DNA of 64,000 nt, from contig NZ_LMFA01000012.1 in NCBI RefSeq assembly GCF_001426565.1, positions 620,861 through 684,860 on the forward strand, in the 5' to 3' direction. This stretch comes from Rhizobium sp. Root482. Lineage in GTDB: Bacteria; Pseudomonadota; Alphaproteobacteria; Rhizobiales; Rhizobiaceae. A program made the position numbers and the translations under genes. The notes beneath the pieces were generated by a model. That model had not been told where the DNA came from. It saw only the letters and a program-made list of their open reading frames with translations, and searched no databases. Positions 18,985-29,317 of the stretch are shown here, in pieces (the stretch's first letter is position 1; the number at the start of each line of letters is the position of its first letter).

Positions 18985-19029
18985 GAAAAGAAAAAGCCCG
19001 ATGCCAGTCTTGGGGACCAGGCACCGGGC
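18985..19029 (-). terminator. Strong intrinsic terminator, minus strand
   Basis: On the minus strand a 10-bp stem (GCCCGGTGCC with GGCATCGGGC) and a 14-nt loop are followed by TTTTTCTTTTC. It ends the transcript from the DUF1127 gene, about 170 nt beyond its stop codon, leaving a long structured 3' segment (19030-19199). Confidence 0.8.
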
Positions 19030-19199
19030 AAGCAGCAGGGCATATTGGCTCTAACCCTGCGGGGAACGGTAACGCACAGAGGCGGCTGCGCGTCCCTGTC
19101 GCGCGGCACGTCGTTGAACATGCGCAGCGCGACAAAACTTCAATTGCTGCCTTTCTCCGAACCGGCTGGGCCGGCGCGATAAAACAGCGGAGGCGCGCG

Positions 19200-19493
19200 T
19201 CAACCGGAGCGCGCGCTCCGGTAGTAATTGTTCGCCCGGTTGCGTGCCGCCTGCGTCAGGTGGGAACCGGGATTTTCGAGAAAGGGCGAGGTCAGCGCGT
19301 CCCGCACGTCTTCACGGCGAAGGCCGATGTCGAGCAGTTGATGATCATCGAGATCCTGCAGGCTGCCGATCGCGCTTCGGTTTCGCATAAGGCGCCAGAC
19401 CGTTTTGAGCGCGCCCGCAAATCCCGTCTGACGGGCAGCGGCAGGCCGCATCCCGGCAAGCGTGATATCGAGGGTGCATTCGGTCGTGCGCAT
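19200..19493 (-). CDS. DUF1127 small Arg-rich protein
   Basis: 97 residues from an ATG at 19493 with GAAGGAACAGG upstream. The core LKTVWRLMRNRSAIGSLQDLDDHQLLDIGLRREDVRDAL is the YjiS-like DUF1127 domain; the C-terminus is basic (RNRANNYYRSARSG). In other alphaproteobacteria short DUF1127 proteins influence RNA turnover and phosphate or stress responses, sometimes with regulatory RNAs from the same transcript; whether this one does so is unknown. The LysR gene at 19780 is divergent. Confidence 0.88.
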   Translation of the reverse strand: MRTTECTLDITLAGMRPAAARQTGFAGALKTVWRLMRNRSAIGSLQDLDDHQLLDIGLRREDVRDALTSPFLENPGSHLTQAARNRANNYYRSARSG

Positions 19494-19779
19494 GATCCTG
19501 TTCCTTCGTAAACTGGCGGGCGGAGGGCCGCGGGCCGTTAAATTGCGTCAGGCGTTGTCCTGTCGGAATGGCCAGCCAAGGCGAGCCCCGTCTCCACGGG
19601 GAGGTCGGCGCAGGAACGGGTCGAGCCTTGGTCTGAATCGGTTTCGCAGATGCGGGGCCGGTCGGGTCGTCTGTGTTTTGCAAGTCCAAATTCGCAAATC
19701 CTTATTGATCAGTCCAACGAATGTTTCTAATGATATTCATCAAACTATCTTATAGGTTCCTCCCTCAAGGACTCTGGCT

Positions 19780-20730
19780 ATGGCCGCACCGCTTGATATC
19801 GATCAATTGCAGACATTCGTCGCCATCGCCGATACGGGCAGCTTCACCAAGGCTGCCGATCGGGTGTTCAAGACCCAATCGGCGGTTTCGATGCAGATGC
19901 GCCGGCTGGAGGAGCGTATCGGCAAGCAGCTTTTCGCCAAGGACGGCCGCGGCAACCGGCTGACGAGCGAAGGCGACAGGCTCCTGAACTTCGCGCGGCG
20001 GATGATCCGGCTGAACAACGAGGCCGTCGCCTCCTTCGATGACAACCGGCTGGAAGGCACGTTGCGGATCGGCACGCCTGACGACTATGCCGATCGCTAC
20101 ATGCCGGAAATCATCGTGCGCTTTGCCAAAACCCATCCGAATGTCGAGCTTTACATCGTCTGCGAGCCCTCGGTGGATCTGGCCGACAAGATGGCCAAGG
20201 GCGATCTCGACATCGCACTGGTGACGCACAATCCGCGTGCCCGAGCATCCGACGTGGTGCGGACGGAGCCGCTTTGCTGGGTCAGTTCGATCAACCATCC
20301 GCTGCCGGAAAACGCACCGGTGCCGCTTGCCGTCGGCAGGCGCGATTGCCAGTGGCGGCAGGCGGCCTGTTCGGCGCTTGATGCCACCGGCCGCGAGTAT
20401 CAGATTCTGTTCACCAGCTGGTCGTCGACGGTGGTCGCGGCGGCGGTGCTTGCCGGAATGGCGGTTTCCGTCCTGCCGGAATCGGCATTGCGGACGGGGA
20501 TGAAGGTGCTGACCCAGGCGGACGGCTTTCCGGCACTGGCGCCGGTGCAGATCGGCATCATGAAGCGGCCGGGGCTTTCGCCCTCGCTGTCGAATGCCAT
20601 CACCAATCACATCACCGCCTGCCTCGACAATATCACGCCGACCGCGGGCGCCGACGATCTCGATGGCGACATGAAGAATTTCCCGCGCTATCCACGGCTG
20701 CGGCAAAGCCACATGCTGCCCGGCTGGTAA
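19780..20730 (+). CDS. LysR-family transcription regulator
   Basis: 316 residues, with an AAGGA ribosome site before the ATG at 19780. Helix-turn-helix at residues 5-65 (LQTFVAIADTGSFTKAADRVFKTQSAVSMQMRRLEERIG) and effector domain from about 95 (GTLRIGTPDDYADRYMPEIIVRFAKTHP). The YADRYMPE and CEPSVDLADKMAKGDLDIALVTH segments place it with LrhA/HexA-like regulators in broad terms. Targets unknown; it is divergent from the DUF1127 gene across an AT-rich 286-bp region, and a terminator follows. Confidence 0.88.
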   Translation: MAAPLDIDQLQTFVAIADTGSFTKAADRVFKTQSAVSMQMRRLEERIGKQLFAKDGRGNRLTSEGDRLLNFARRMIRLNNEAVASFDDNRLEGTLRIGTPDDYADRYMPEIIVRFAKTHPNVELYIVCEPSVDLADKMAKGDLDIALVTHNPRARASDVVRTEPLCWVSSINHPLPENAPVPLAVGRRDCQWRQAACSALDATGREYQILFTSWSSTVVAAAVLAGMAVSVLPESALRTGMKVLTQADGFPALAPVQIGIMKRPGLSPSLSNAITNHITACLDNITPTAGADDLDGDMKNFPRYPRLRQSHMLPGW

Positions 20731-20753
20731 ACCTTGGCAATAAACGACAAAAA

Positions 20754-20785
20754 GGCCGGCCTCCCGAAGGAGGCGGCCTCTTTGC
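20754..20785 (+). terminator. Intrinsic terminator after the LysR gene
   Basis: GGCCGGCCTCC, loop CGAA, then GGAGGCGGCC, followed by TCTTTGCC. The U-tract is short, so efficiency is uncertain. Between here and the katA terminator (20786-20946) lies AT-rich sequence in which I see no gene. Confidence 0.6.
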
Positions 20786-20946
20786 CTTCCCCAAATTGAT
20801 ACTCGGCCGAATATGAGGCCGTAACAGTTTGATGCAATATATTTAGGTCATAGTCCGTCCCGAAGGCCGGCATATATTTTATAGTCTAATTTAGGCCACG
20901 CCAAAAGACGGGCAGGTGCGCCATTTTTGGTTGCATCCCGGTTGCC

Positions 20947-20984
20947 AATAAAAAAGGCCGGGCGCCTTTACGAGCCCGGCCTCC
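20947..20984 (-). terminator. Intrinsic terminator of katA
   Basis: Minus-strand stem GGCCGGGC / GCCCGGCC followed by TTTTTTATT, 22 bp past the katA stop codon. Confidence 0.8.
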
Positions 20985-21006
20985 ATAAGATCAATTCCGA
21001 CCTCTC

Positions 21007-22491
21007 CTATTCGGCCGCAAAGCTGACCGTGTCAGCCTCATAGCCGTGCTTTTCGCGAAGTGCCGCGCGGATGCCGGCTTCGTAATCGGCATGGACGAGC
21101 TTGAAATGGCCAAGCTGGCGCTCGACGATCTTGCCAGGCACGCCCCCCATCGTGGCTGCGATGTTCGAGCACAGCCGCGCCTTCTGCGCATCATCGAACA
21201 GGTTGAACAGGGCGCGCGGCTGGCTGTAGTCGTCATTGCCGTCGCGATGATTGAAGCGGGCCATGTCGCCGTCGATCCGAAGCGGCGGTTCCTGGGCTGC
21301 CGGCTGCTCGACCGGACCACCGAAGGAATTGGGCTCGTAATAGGCATCCGGATTGCCGGTGCGGATGCCGCCATAGGTGTTCATCTGGCCGTCGCGATGA
21401 TAGTGATGAACCGGGCATTTCGGCTGGTTGACCGGGATATGCTCGTAATGCGTGCCGAGCCGGTGACGGTGCGCATCCGCATAGGAAAAGACGCGGGCCT
21501 GCAGCATCTTGTCAGGCGAGAAACCGATGCCGGGAACGATGTTCGACGGAGAGAAGGCCGCCGTCTCGATTTCGGCAAAGTAGTTTTCCGGATTGCGGTT
21601 GAGCTCCAGCACGCCGATCTCGATCGGCGGATATTCACCGTGCGGCCAGACCTTGGTGAGATCGAAGGGATTGTAGGCGGTGGTCTCGGCTTCCATTTCC
21701 GGCATGATCTGCACCTGGACGGTCCAGCGCGGATAATTGCCTTCCTCGATCGCGCCATAGAGCGCTTCCTGGTAGCTCTCGCGGGTCCTGCCGATGACCT
21801 GCTCGGCCTCTTCATTGGTATAGAATTTATGACCGTGCTGGGTCTTGAAGTGGAACTTGACCCAGTAGCGCTCGCCGGCATCGTTCCAGAACGAAAAAGT
21901 GTGCGAACCATAGCCGTTCATGTGGAGCGGCGTCGTCGGACAGCCACGGTCGGACATCAGGATGGTGATCTGGTGCAGGCTCTCAGGCGACAGCGACCAG
22001 AAGTCCCACATGGCAGTGGCCGAGCGCAGATTGGTCTTCGGGTGGCGCTTCTGCGTGTGGATGAAATCGGGGAATTTGTAGGGGTCGCGCACGAAGAAGA
22101 CCGGCGTATTGTTGCCAACGAGATCCCAATTGCCTTCCTCGGTATAGAATTTCAGCGCAAAGCCGCGCACGTCGCGCTCGGCGTCGGCCGCGCCCTGCTC
22201 ACCGGCGACGGTGGAGAAGCGGGCAAGCATCGGCGTTTCGGCGCCCGGCTGCAGAGCCTTGGCCTTGGTATACTTGGAGATATCGCCGGTAATCTTCAGC
22301 GTGCCATGGGCACCCCAGCCCTTGGCATGAACGGCGCGCTCGGGAATACGCTCGCGGTTCTGATGGGCCAGCTTCTCAAGCAACTGGTAGTCCTGCAGCA
22401 TCACCCCGCCGCGCGGGCCGGCCGTCAGGGTGTTCTGGTTGTCGGGCAGGGGCGCGCCGGCCGTGGTGGTGATAATCGGGCGATCAGACAT
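21007..22491 (-). CDS. katA: Catalase
   Basis: Monofunctional heme catalase of 494 residues, dismutating hydrogen peroxide in the cytosol. Start at ATG 22491 with AGGAGA; the frame remains open 39 codons upstream without a ribosome site. Active-site residues are visible: the catalytic His in [12 protein letters not shown], Asn in [14 protein letters not shown], and the heme-ligand Tyr motif [17 protein letters not shown]. Length is typical of small-subunit catalases. Divergent from oxyR, which is expected to activate it on peroxide stress. Confidence 0.96.
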   Translation of the reverse strand: MSDRPIITTTAGAPLPDNQNTLTAGPRGGVMLQDYQLLEKLAHQNRERIPERAVHAKGWGAHGTLKITGDISKYTKAKALQPGAETPMLARFSTVAGEQGAADAERDVRGFALKFYTEEGNWDLVGNNTPVFFVRDPYKFPDFIHTQKRHPKTNLRSATAMWDFWSLSPESLHQITILMSDRGCPTTPLHMNGYGSHTFSFWNDAGERYWVKFHFKTQHGHKFYTNEEAEQVIGRTRESYQEALYGAIEEGNYPRWTVQVQIMPEMEAETTAYNPFDLTKVWPHGEYPPIEIGVLELNRNPENYFAEIETAAFSPSNIVPGIGFSPDKMLQARVFSYADAHRHRLGTHYEHIPVNQPKCPVHHYHRDGQMNTYGGIRTGNPDAYYEPNSFGGPVEQPAAQEPPLRIDGDMARFNHRDGNDDYSQPRALFNLFDDAQKARLCSNIAATMGGVPGKIVERQLGHFKLVHADYEAGIRAALREKHGYEADTVSFAAE

Positions 22492-22654
22492 GAAATCTCC
22501 TCTTTCCTGTTTGCAAGCGGCCGATACGACCCATGAGGCGATCGGCCTGGCGCGATGGCGGATCACGGAGGGTTCTTCCCGTTTTCCTGCGCCAAAATGC
22601 TTCAACAAGGCTCTTGTCTCATTCCCCTTCGATAATTCCCAATTGTATTTGTTT

Positions 22655-22679
22655 TTATCTTTGATAAGATTTTCCTATC
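22655..22679. promoter_or_regulatory. Candidate OxyR operator between katA and oxyR
   Basis: The dyad TTATCTTTGATAA (22655-22667) is followed after GATTTTCC by another TATC half-site (22676-22679), directly abutting the oxyR start. The regular spacing of TATC/GATA half-sites resembles LysR-type operators, and its position would allow autoregulation. Binding has not been shown; it is inferred from symmetry and location. Confidence 0.45.
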
Positions 22680-23582
22680 ATGCTGACGATCCGACAAATG
22701 CGCTATTTCGACGCCCTGGCCACGGCTAGGCATTTCGGCCGCGCCGCCGAAATGGTCAGTATCAGCCAGCCTGCCCTTTCCGCGCAAATCGCCGAGATGG
22801 AGCGCCATTTCCAGGCGAGGCTGGTCGAGCGCAACCGCAACGGCGCGCTGCTGACGCCGTCGGGCGAAGCCCTGCTGCCGGATATCCGCGCCATTCTTCA
22901 ATCCATCGATGCGCTGGAGGAGCGCGCCCGCCGCGTCAGCGGCGTTCTCGAGGGACGGCTTCGGCTCGGCATCATTCCGACCGTCGCGCCCTATCTGGTG
23001 CCAAGGCTGATTCCGATGCTGCGCCAGCGCTATCAGAAGCTGGACGTGGAACTGCGGGAATTAATGACCCCGGCCTGCATCGACGACGTCAAGCACGGGC
23101 GGCTGGACTGCGCCATTACCGCCTTGCCCCAGAACGATGAAAGCCTGCGGTCGCTGCATCTCTTCGAGGACCGCTTCCTGATCGCCAGCGCCGCCGATGA
23201 AAACACGGTGCTGGTCTCGCCGATGGCCGAGGCTCAGGTCGACATGGACCGGCTGCTGCTCCTGGAGGAAGGTCATTGCATGCGCGACCAGGCGCTGGCC
23301 GTCTGCGGCACCAGCGCCGGCCGCAGGGTCGCCAATTACGGCGCGACATCGATGGCAACCCTGTTGCAGATGGTCAGCCATGGCATGGGCATCACACTGA
23401 TTCCGCAGATCGCGGTCAAGGATGAGCACACCCGCAACCGCATGCGCATCGTGCCCTTCACCGAGCCCCAGCCCTCTCGCCAGATCGGCCTGATCTGGCG
23501 CAACCGAAGCGGCCGTGACAACGACCATACGGCCCTGGCGGCGGTGATTTCGGACGCCGCGGCACCCTTGCTGGCGGAATAG
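22680..23582 (+). CDS. oxyR: Peroxide sensor OxyR
   Basis: LysR-family regulator of 300 residues. Helix-turn-helix at residues 1-60 (MRYFDALATARHFGRAAEMVSIS). The redox switch is clear: C200 and C209 within LLEEGHCMRDQALAVCG, matching the C199/C208 disulfide pair of E. coli OxyR. This, together with divergence from katA, supports the name. The start at ATG 22680 has only a weak ribosome site; an alternative ATG lies 18 bp downstream. Confidence 0.92.
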   Translation: MLTIRQMRYFDALATARHFGRAAEMVSISQPALSAQIAEMERHFQARLVERNRNGALLTPSGEALLPDIRAILQSIDALEERARRVSGVLEGRLRLGIIPTVAPYLVPRLIPMLRQRYQKLDVELRELMTPACIDDVKHGRLDCAITALPQNDESLRSLHLFEDRFLIASAADENTVLVSPMAEAQVDMDRLLLLEEGHCMRDQALAVCGTSAGRRVANYGATSMATLLQMVSHGMGITLIPQIAVKDEHTRNRMRIVPFTEPQPSRQIGLIWRNRSGRDNDHTALAAVISDAAAPLLAE

Positions 23583-23660
23583 GAAAAGGCCGCGTCGCCA
23601 AGGCCTTCACCACCATCTGCCGGGACACGCATCAATTCAGCAAGATGAGCCGACGCAGCC

Positions 23661-24536
23661 TCAAGCCAGCTTTTCCCTCAGGAAGGTCACCGTGCGCTCC
23701 CAGGCGAGGTCAGCGGCCTTCTTGTCATAGCGGGCAGCCGAGGTGTCGTTGTTGAAGGCATGGTTGACACCGTCATAGACATGGATGGTGGCATCCTTGC
23801 CATTGTCGCTCAGCGCCTTCTTGTAGGCTTCGATGCCGGCATTGATGCGCTCGTCGAGACCGGCATAGTGCAGGAGCAGCGCCGCCTTTATCCTGGGCAC
23901 CTCCTCGGCCGGCACCTGCGCGCCGTAATAGGCGACGCCGGCCTTGAGGTGGGGCGAAGCGACGGCGAGCTTGTTGACCATGCCGCCGCCCCAGCAGAAG
24001 CCGATGGCGCCGACCTTGCCGGTCGTTGCGTCATGGCCGCCAAGGAAGGCGACCGTCGCCACCGCATTGTCGACCGTCTGCTTGCCATCGAGGGCGCCGA
24101 TCATTTCGCGCGCCTTGTCCTCGTCGGCCGGGGTGCCGCCGGAAGGCGAGAGAAAATCCGGTGCCAGTGCCACGAAACCCTCGAGCGCCATGCGGCGAGC
24201 GACATCGCGGATATGCGGATTGAGGCCCCGGTTCTCATGAATGACGATGACGGCCGGCAACTTGCCCGTGGCATCGGCGGGGCGGACGAGATAGCCCTTC
24301 ATTTCGCCGCCGGCGCCCGGATAGGTGATGTCCTCCGCCTTCACGCGGGTATCGGTCTCGGCGATGATCTCGGCCTGGGCGCTGTTGGCGGCGAGCAGCG
24401 GCGCGATCGCGGCGGCACTGGCGGCCGATCCCGTGAGAACCGTCAGCTTCTGCATGAAGCCGCGTCTATCGAGCGTCAGGTGGGTGTATTCATCATAGGC
24501 GTTGATCATCGCCTGGGTGATTTCCGGCTTGTCCAT
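23661..24536 (-). CDS. Dienelactone hydrolase-family protein, probably Tat-exported
   Basis: 291 residues. The N-terminus carries a twin-arginine motif (DRRGFMQKLTV) and a hydrophobic Ala-rich stretch to AQA, suggesting export folded to the periplasm. The alpha/beta-hydrolase domain has IHENRGLNPHIRDVARR, the nucleophile-elbow Cys in GAIGFCWGGGMVN and the catalytic His in YDGVNHAFNNDTS, as in dienelactone hydrolases. Substrate unknown; the Cys nucleophile fits lactone or ester cleavage. An AGGAGGA-type site precedes the ATG at 24536. Confidence 0.88.
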   Translation of the reverse strand: MDKPEITQAMINAYDEYTHLTLDRRGFMQKLTVLTGSAASAAAIAPLLAANSAQAEIIAETDTRVKAEDITYPGAGGEMKGYLVRPADATGKLPAVIVIHENRGLNPHIRDVARRMALEGFVALAPDFLSPSGGTPADEDKAREMIGALDGKQTVDNAVATVAFLGGHDATTGKVGAIGFCWGGGMVNKLAVASPHLKAGVAYYGAQVPAEEVPRIKAALLLHYAGLDERINAGIEAYKKALSDNGKDATIHVYDGVNHAFNNDTSAARYDKKAADLAWERTVTFLREKLA

Positions 24537-24721
24537 GATATCCTCCTCTGATCCAGATCTGTCCGGCTACCGAACCATGGCGCTTGGCTGTGTCCGGTCT
24601 CCGCTCCGCTTCATGCGGAGAAGGCGCGAGGAAAAGATGCCGCATGGCGGGCAGAAGGCAACGGCAAGCGCCGGTGTTGACGCAATCGTGATCCGACGCC
24701 GCAGATTTCTGGAGACTTTAT

Positions 24722-25504
24722 CTATTGCATGTACCAGCCGTGGCTGACGACCAGCGACTGGCCGGTCAGGGCGTTGGTCTCGAAGCCGGCAAACAGGAGC
24801 GCCACCTCCGCCACGTCCTCTACCGTCGTGAACTCGGTATCGACCGTGCCCGACAGCATCATCTTGCGCACGACTTCCTCCTCGGAAATGCCGAGCGCCT
24901 TCGCCTGTTCCGGGATCTGCTTTTCCACCAGCGGCGTCTTGACGAAGCCCGGGCAGATGACATTGGCGCGCACCCCGTGCGGCCCGCCCTCCTTGGCGAC
25001 GACGCGGGCAAGGCCGAGCAGGCCGTGCTTGGCGGTGACATAGGCCGATTTGAGCGGCGAAGCCTCATGCGAATGGACGGACCCCATATAGATGATGGCG
25101 CCGCCTTTCTGGGCCTTCATATGCGGCATGCAGGCCTTGGTCGTCAGGAACGCCCCGTCGAGATGGATCGACAGCATCTTCTTCCAGTCGGCAAAGGGAA
25201 AATCCTCGATCCTGTGGACGATCTGGATGCCGGCATTGGAGACCATCACATCCACCCTGCCCCATTTGCCGACGACCGCCGCAACGCCGGCATTGACCGC
25301 CTCCTCGGACGTCACGTCCATGGCAAGGCCTATCGCTTCTCCCGGTCCCTTCGCCGTCAGTTCGGCGGCGGTGGCCTCGGCCGCGTCGAGCCTCAGGTCG
25401 GCGATCGCCACAAAGGCGCCTTCCGCCACATAGCGCCTGGCGATCGCCAGGCCGATGCCGCTTGCCGAGCCGGTGACGATGCAGACCTTGCCCTTGAGTT
25501 TCAT
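24722..25504 (-). CDS. bdhA: 3-Hydroxybutyrate dehydrogenase (SDR family)
   Basis: 260 residues from ATG 25504 with GGGAG at good spacing; a GTG nine bases upstream is less likely. Rossmann motif [16 protein letters not shown] motif [17 protein letters not shown], catalytic Ser in [22 protein letters not shown] with the YxxxK pair, and the C-terminal [16 protein letters not shown]...[16 protein letters not shown] typical of BdhA. It interconverts 3-hydroxybutyrate and acetoacetate with NAD in polyhydroxybutyrate turnover. BdhA is favoured over a generic SDR by the last 40 residues. Confidence 0.88.
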   Translation of the reverse strand: MKLKGKVCIVTGSASGIGLAIARRYVAEGAFVAIADLRLDAAEATAAELTAKGPGEAIGLAMDVTSEEAVNAGVAAVVGKWGRVDVMVSNAGIQIVHRIEDFPFADWKKMLSIHLDGAFLTTKACMPHMKAQKGGAIIYMGSVHSHEASPLKSAYVTAKHGLLGLARVVAKEGGPHGVRANVICPGFVKTPLVEKQIPEQAKALGISEEEVVRKMMLSGTVDTEFTTVEDVAEVALLFAGFETNALTGQSLVVSHGWYMQ

Positions 25505-25600
25505 GAGGCTCACTCCCTATTGGGCCGCCGACCATGGGGCGTCAGCAGCCGGAAAGACCGGAATTTTCACGTGGCGCCCGCGACAGCGGCGAGGGCTTCA

Positions 25601-26017
25601 CTAGGCGGCGATATGGACGGCGAACAGGACCCACAGCACCAGGTTGAAGACAAATCCCAGGCTGAAAAGGCGCTGGCGTACCATCAAGCGGTTCGAGGTG
25701 ACGTGGACAAGGGCATGCAGATAGCGGCTGGCGACGAACAGCCAGGCGACGACCAATACGACATGGCTCACACCGTTGGTAAGATAAAGGAGAATGGAAA
25801 CGAGAAAGAACAGCACCGGCAGTTCGAACTGGTTGATCAGGCTGCGGGCGACCGTGGCGCTCGGGGCGGGCTCAATCGTCGGTATCCTGTAATCCTGCGC
25901 CTTTGCAGTGCCGGCACGCACGGCGCCGAACCGGCGTCTCATCATCAGGAAATAGATGCCGTGGACGAGAGCGACCTGCGCGATGACCGGCCAGAAAATT
26001 GCAGTCGATTGCGGCAT
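25601..26017 (-). CDS. MAPEG-family membrane protein
   Basis: 138 residues with about four membrane helices (FWPVIAQVALVHGIYFLMMRRR; LPVLFFLVSILLYLTNG; VVLVVAWLFVASRYLHALVHV; LGFVFNLVLWVLFAVHI). The SRYLHALVHVTSNRLMVRQRLF segment is characteristic of bacterial MAPEG proteins. GGAG precedes ATG 26017. Catalytic activity toward glutathione or lipids is not established for these short bacterial members. Confidence 0.8.
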   Translation of the reverse strand: MPQSTAIFWPVIAQVALVHGIYFLMMRRRFGAVRAGTAKAQDYRIPTIEPAPSATVARSLINQFELPVLFFLVSILLYLTNGVSHVVLVVAWLFVASRYLHALVHVTSNRLMVRQRLFSLGFVFNLVLWVLFAVHIAA

Positions 26018-26275
26018 GTCGGCTCCGTTTCGATTCTTCGAATAATCTATAGCAACGGAAATCCGGAACAACCAAGGAGATCGGCTCCGCTTGATACCGT
26101 TTTTGCAAAATGGAGGATGATGGGTGATGCAAATTCGAGGGCGAAAGCAGCAGCGCCGTGCCAGCCGGCGCATCCGGGCGAATGGGCGCCCCGGGCTGTA
26201 GCAGGACACAGCCCCGTCCTTGATTTGGAGACGATGTCATGTGGGTCAAACCGCTTAACATCACTCTTACGATAC
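26018..26275. other. Long non-coding gap between the MAPEG gene and guaB
   Basis: No gene is supported between the MAPEG gene and the guaB terminator region. The sequence nearest the MAPEG gene is AT-rich and presumably holds its promoter; I could not pick convincing -35/-10 boxes. Confidence 0.5.
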
Positions 26276-26312
26276 GAAAAACCCGCACGAGCTGGACAAT
26301 CGCCGTGCGGGT
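26276..26312 (-). terminator. Intrinsic terminator downstream of guaB
   Basis: Minus-strand stem ACCCGCACG / CGTGCGGGT with a 14-nt loop followed by TTTTTCG. A second hairpin (GTGGCCG / CGGCCAC at 26337-26362) lies between it and guaB and has only a weak U-tract. Confidence 0.75.
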
Positions 26313-26402
26313 CACATTCGAAAAGTAAGTGAAACGGTGGCCGGAGTTACAGCTTCGGCCACCACTCCAATATATGCATTTCTTCACCCACTGACAAGTT
26401 TC

Positions 26403-28094
<1,692 letters not shown>

Positions 28095-28151
28095 TCATGT
28101 CCGGATTTTTCGGCCGGACAACAGCTCAACGGGCGCGCCGCTCGCTGTATC

Positions 28152-28535
28152 CTATTCCGGCCGCTCGCAAACCGCCGACAGCTTGTTGCCATCGGGATCG
28201 CGGACATAGGCTGCGTAGAAATGGGCGTGGAACGGCCGCAAACCCGGCGCTCCCTCGTCGCTACCGCCATGTGCCAGCGCCGCCGCGTGGAAGGCATCGA
28301 CCTCGGCCCGGTTTTCGGCGGCAAGCGCGACCATCGACCCATTGCCGATCGTCGCGACACGGCCGTCATGCGGCGTGACGACCCACAGCCGGCAGCGGCT
28401 GTCGTTTTCCGCGCCATAGCCGATCTCGACATCATCCTGCCTGCGGCGGACAAGCCCGAGCGGCGCCAGCGCGGCATCGTAGAAAATCCGGGCCCGGGCA
28501 AGATCGTTACTGCCAAGCGTTACATAGAGAAGCAC
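28152..28535 (-). CDS. VOC (glyoxalase-fold) family protein
   Basis: 127 residues if started at GTG 28535, which has GAGGCGG upstream; a TTG at 28541 overlapping the rlmE stop is the alternative. One vicinal-oxygen-chelate unit: LLYVTLGSNDLARARIFYDAAL at the start and FYAAYVRDPDGNKLSAVC at the end. Metal ligands are not all evident, so it may be a dioxygenase-like, lyase-like or binding protein. It is the last gene of the ppx-rlmE-VOC cluster, all tightly coupled. Confidence 0.8.
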   Translation of the reverse strand: MLLYVTLGSNDLARARIFYDAALAPLGLVRRRQDDVEIGYGAENDSRCRLWVVTPHDGRVATIGNGSMVALAAENRAEVDAFHAAALAHGGSDEGAPGLRPFHAHFYAAYVRDPDGNKLSAVCERPE

Positions 28536-28537
28536 GA

Positions 28538-29317
28538 TCAATCCGCCTCGGCCGTATCGCGTTCATCGATCACATCACGCTCGTCGAGTTCGGCTTCCCG
28601 ATCATAAAGCGACCGGGCTCCGGGCTTGCGGCCCTTGAAGCCCTTGGCAAGCAGGAACATTTCGACCGATTCGGCCCGCGAGGCCGCCGGCTTCACATGG
28701 ATGACCTGCTTGAAATTCTGCTTGAGGAGCGTCAGCAGCTCGCGCTCGGCGCCACCCTGGAATGTCTTGGCAAGGAAATGGCCGCCTTCGGCAAGCACGT
28801 CGATGGCGAAATAGGCAGCAACCTCGCACAGATGCATGGTGCGGATATGATCCGTCTGGCGGTGGCCGGTCGTGGGCGCGGCCATGTCGGACAAGACCAG
28901 ATCCGGGGCGCCGCCAAGCGCCGTCATCAGCTTTTCCGGCGCCGACGGATCGAGGAAATCCAGCTTCAGGATATGGACGCCGGCCAGGGGATCGAGATCG
29001 AGAAAGTCGATCGCCACCACCCGTGGATCGCCATCGGTCGAATTCGTCACCTTGGCGGCGATCTGCGACCAGCTGCCGGGTGCGGCGCCAAGATCGATGA
29101 TGCGACGGGCGCCGGAGAGGATCTTGTGCTTCTCGTCGATCTCGAGAAGCTTGAAGGCCGCGCGGGCACGGTAGCCCTCGAGCTGGGCACGCTGCACATA
29201 GGGATCGTTGATATGCCGCTCGATCCAGCGCCGCGACGAGGCCTTCAGCTTGCCCTTCTTGACCTTCTGGCCGAGCTTGCGCCCGGTGCGGTTTCCGCCG
29301 ATCGGAGGTTTGGTCAT
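28538..29317 (-). CDS. rlmE: 23S rRNA (uridine-2'-O)-methyltransferase RlmE
   Basis: 259 residues, FtsJ/RrmJ family. It methylates U2552 in the 23S A-loop using SAM. Sequence hallmarks: [22 protein letters not shown] motif [55 protein letters not shown] with the catalytic Asp, and [22 protein letters not shown]. The K-D-K-E catalytic pattern appears intact. The C-terminus adds an acidic tail absent in E. coli. Its ATG overlaps the ppx stop by four bases. Confidence 0.95.
   Translation of the reverse strand: MTKPPIGGNRTGRKLGQKVKKGKLKASSRRWIERHINDPYVQRAQLEGYRARAAFKLLEIDEKHKILSGARRIIDLGAAPGSWSQIAAKVTNSTDGDPRVVAIDFLDLDPLAGVHILKLDFLDPSAPEKLMTALGGAPDLVLSDMAAPTTGHRQTDHIRTMHLCEVAAYFAIDVLAEGGHFLAKTFQGGAERELLTLLKQNFKQVIHVKPAASRAESVEMFLLAKGFKGRKPGARSLYDREAELDERDVIDERDTAEAD

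Noticed and set aside
18960-19199. 6S RNA or SRP RNA at the end of the DUF1127 transcript
   Set aside because: Neither the SRP motif (GGAAGGAAGCAGCC type) nor a recognisable 6S open-loop arrangement is present; it is kept only as an unnamed RNA candidate.
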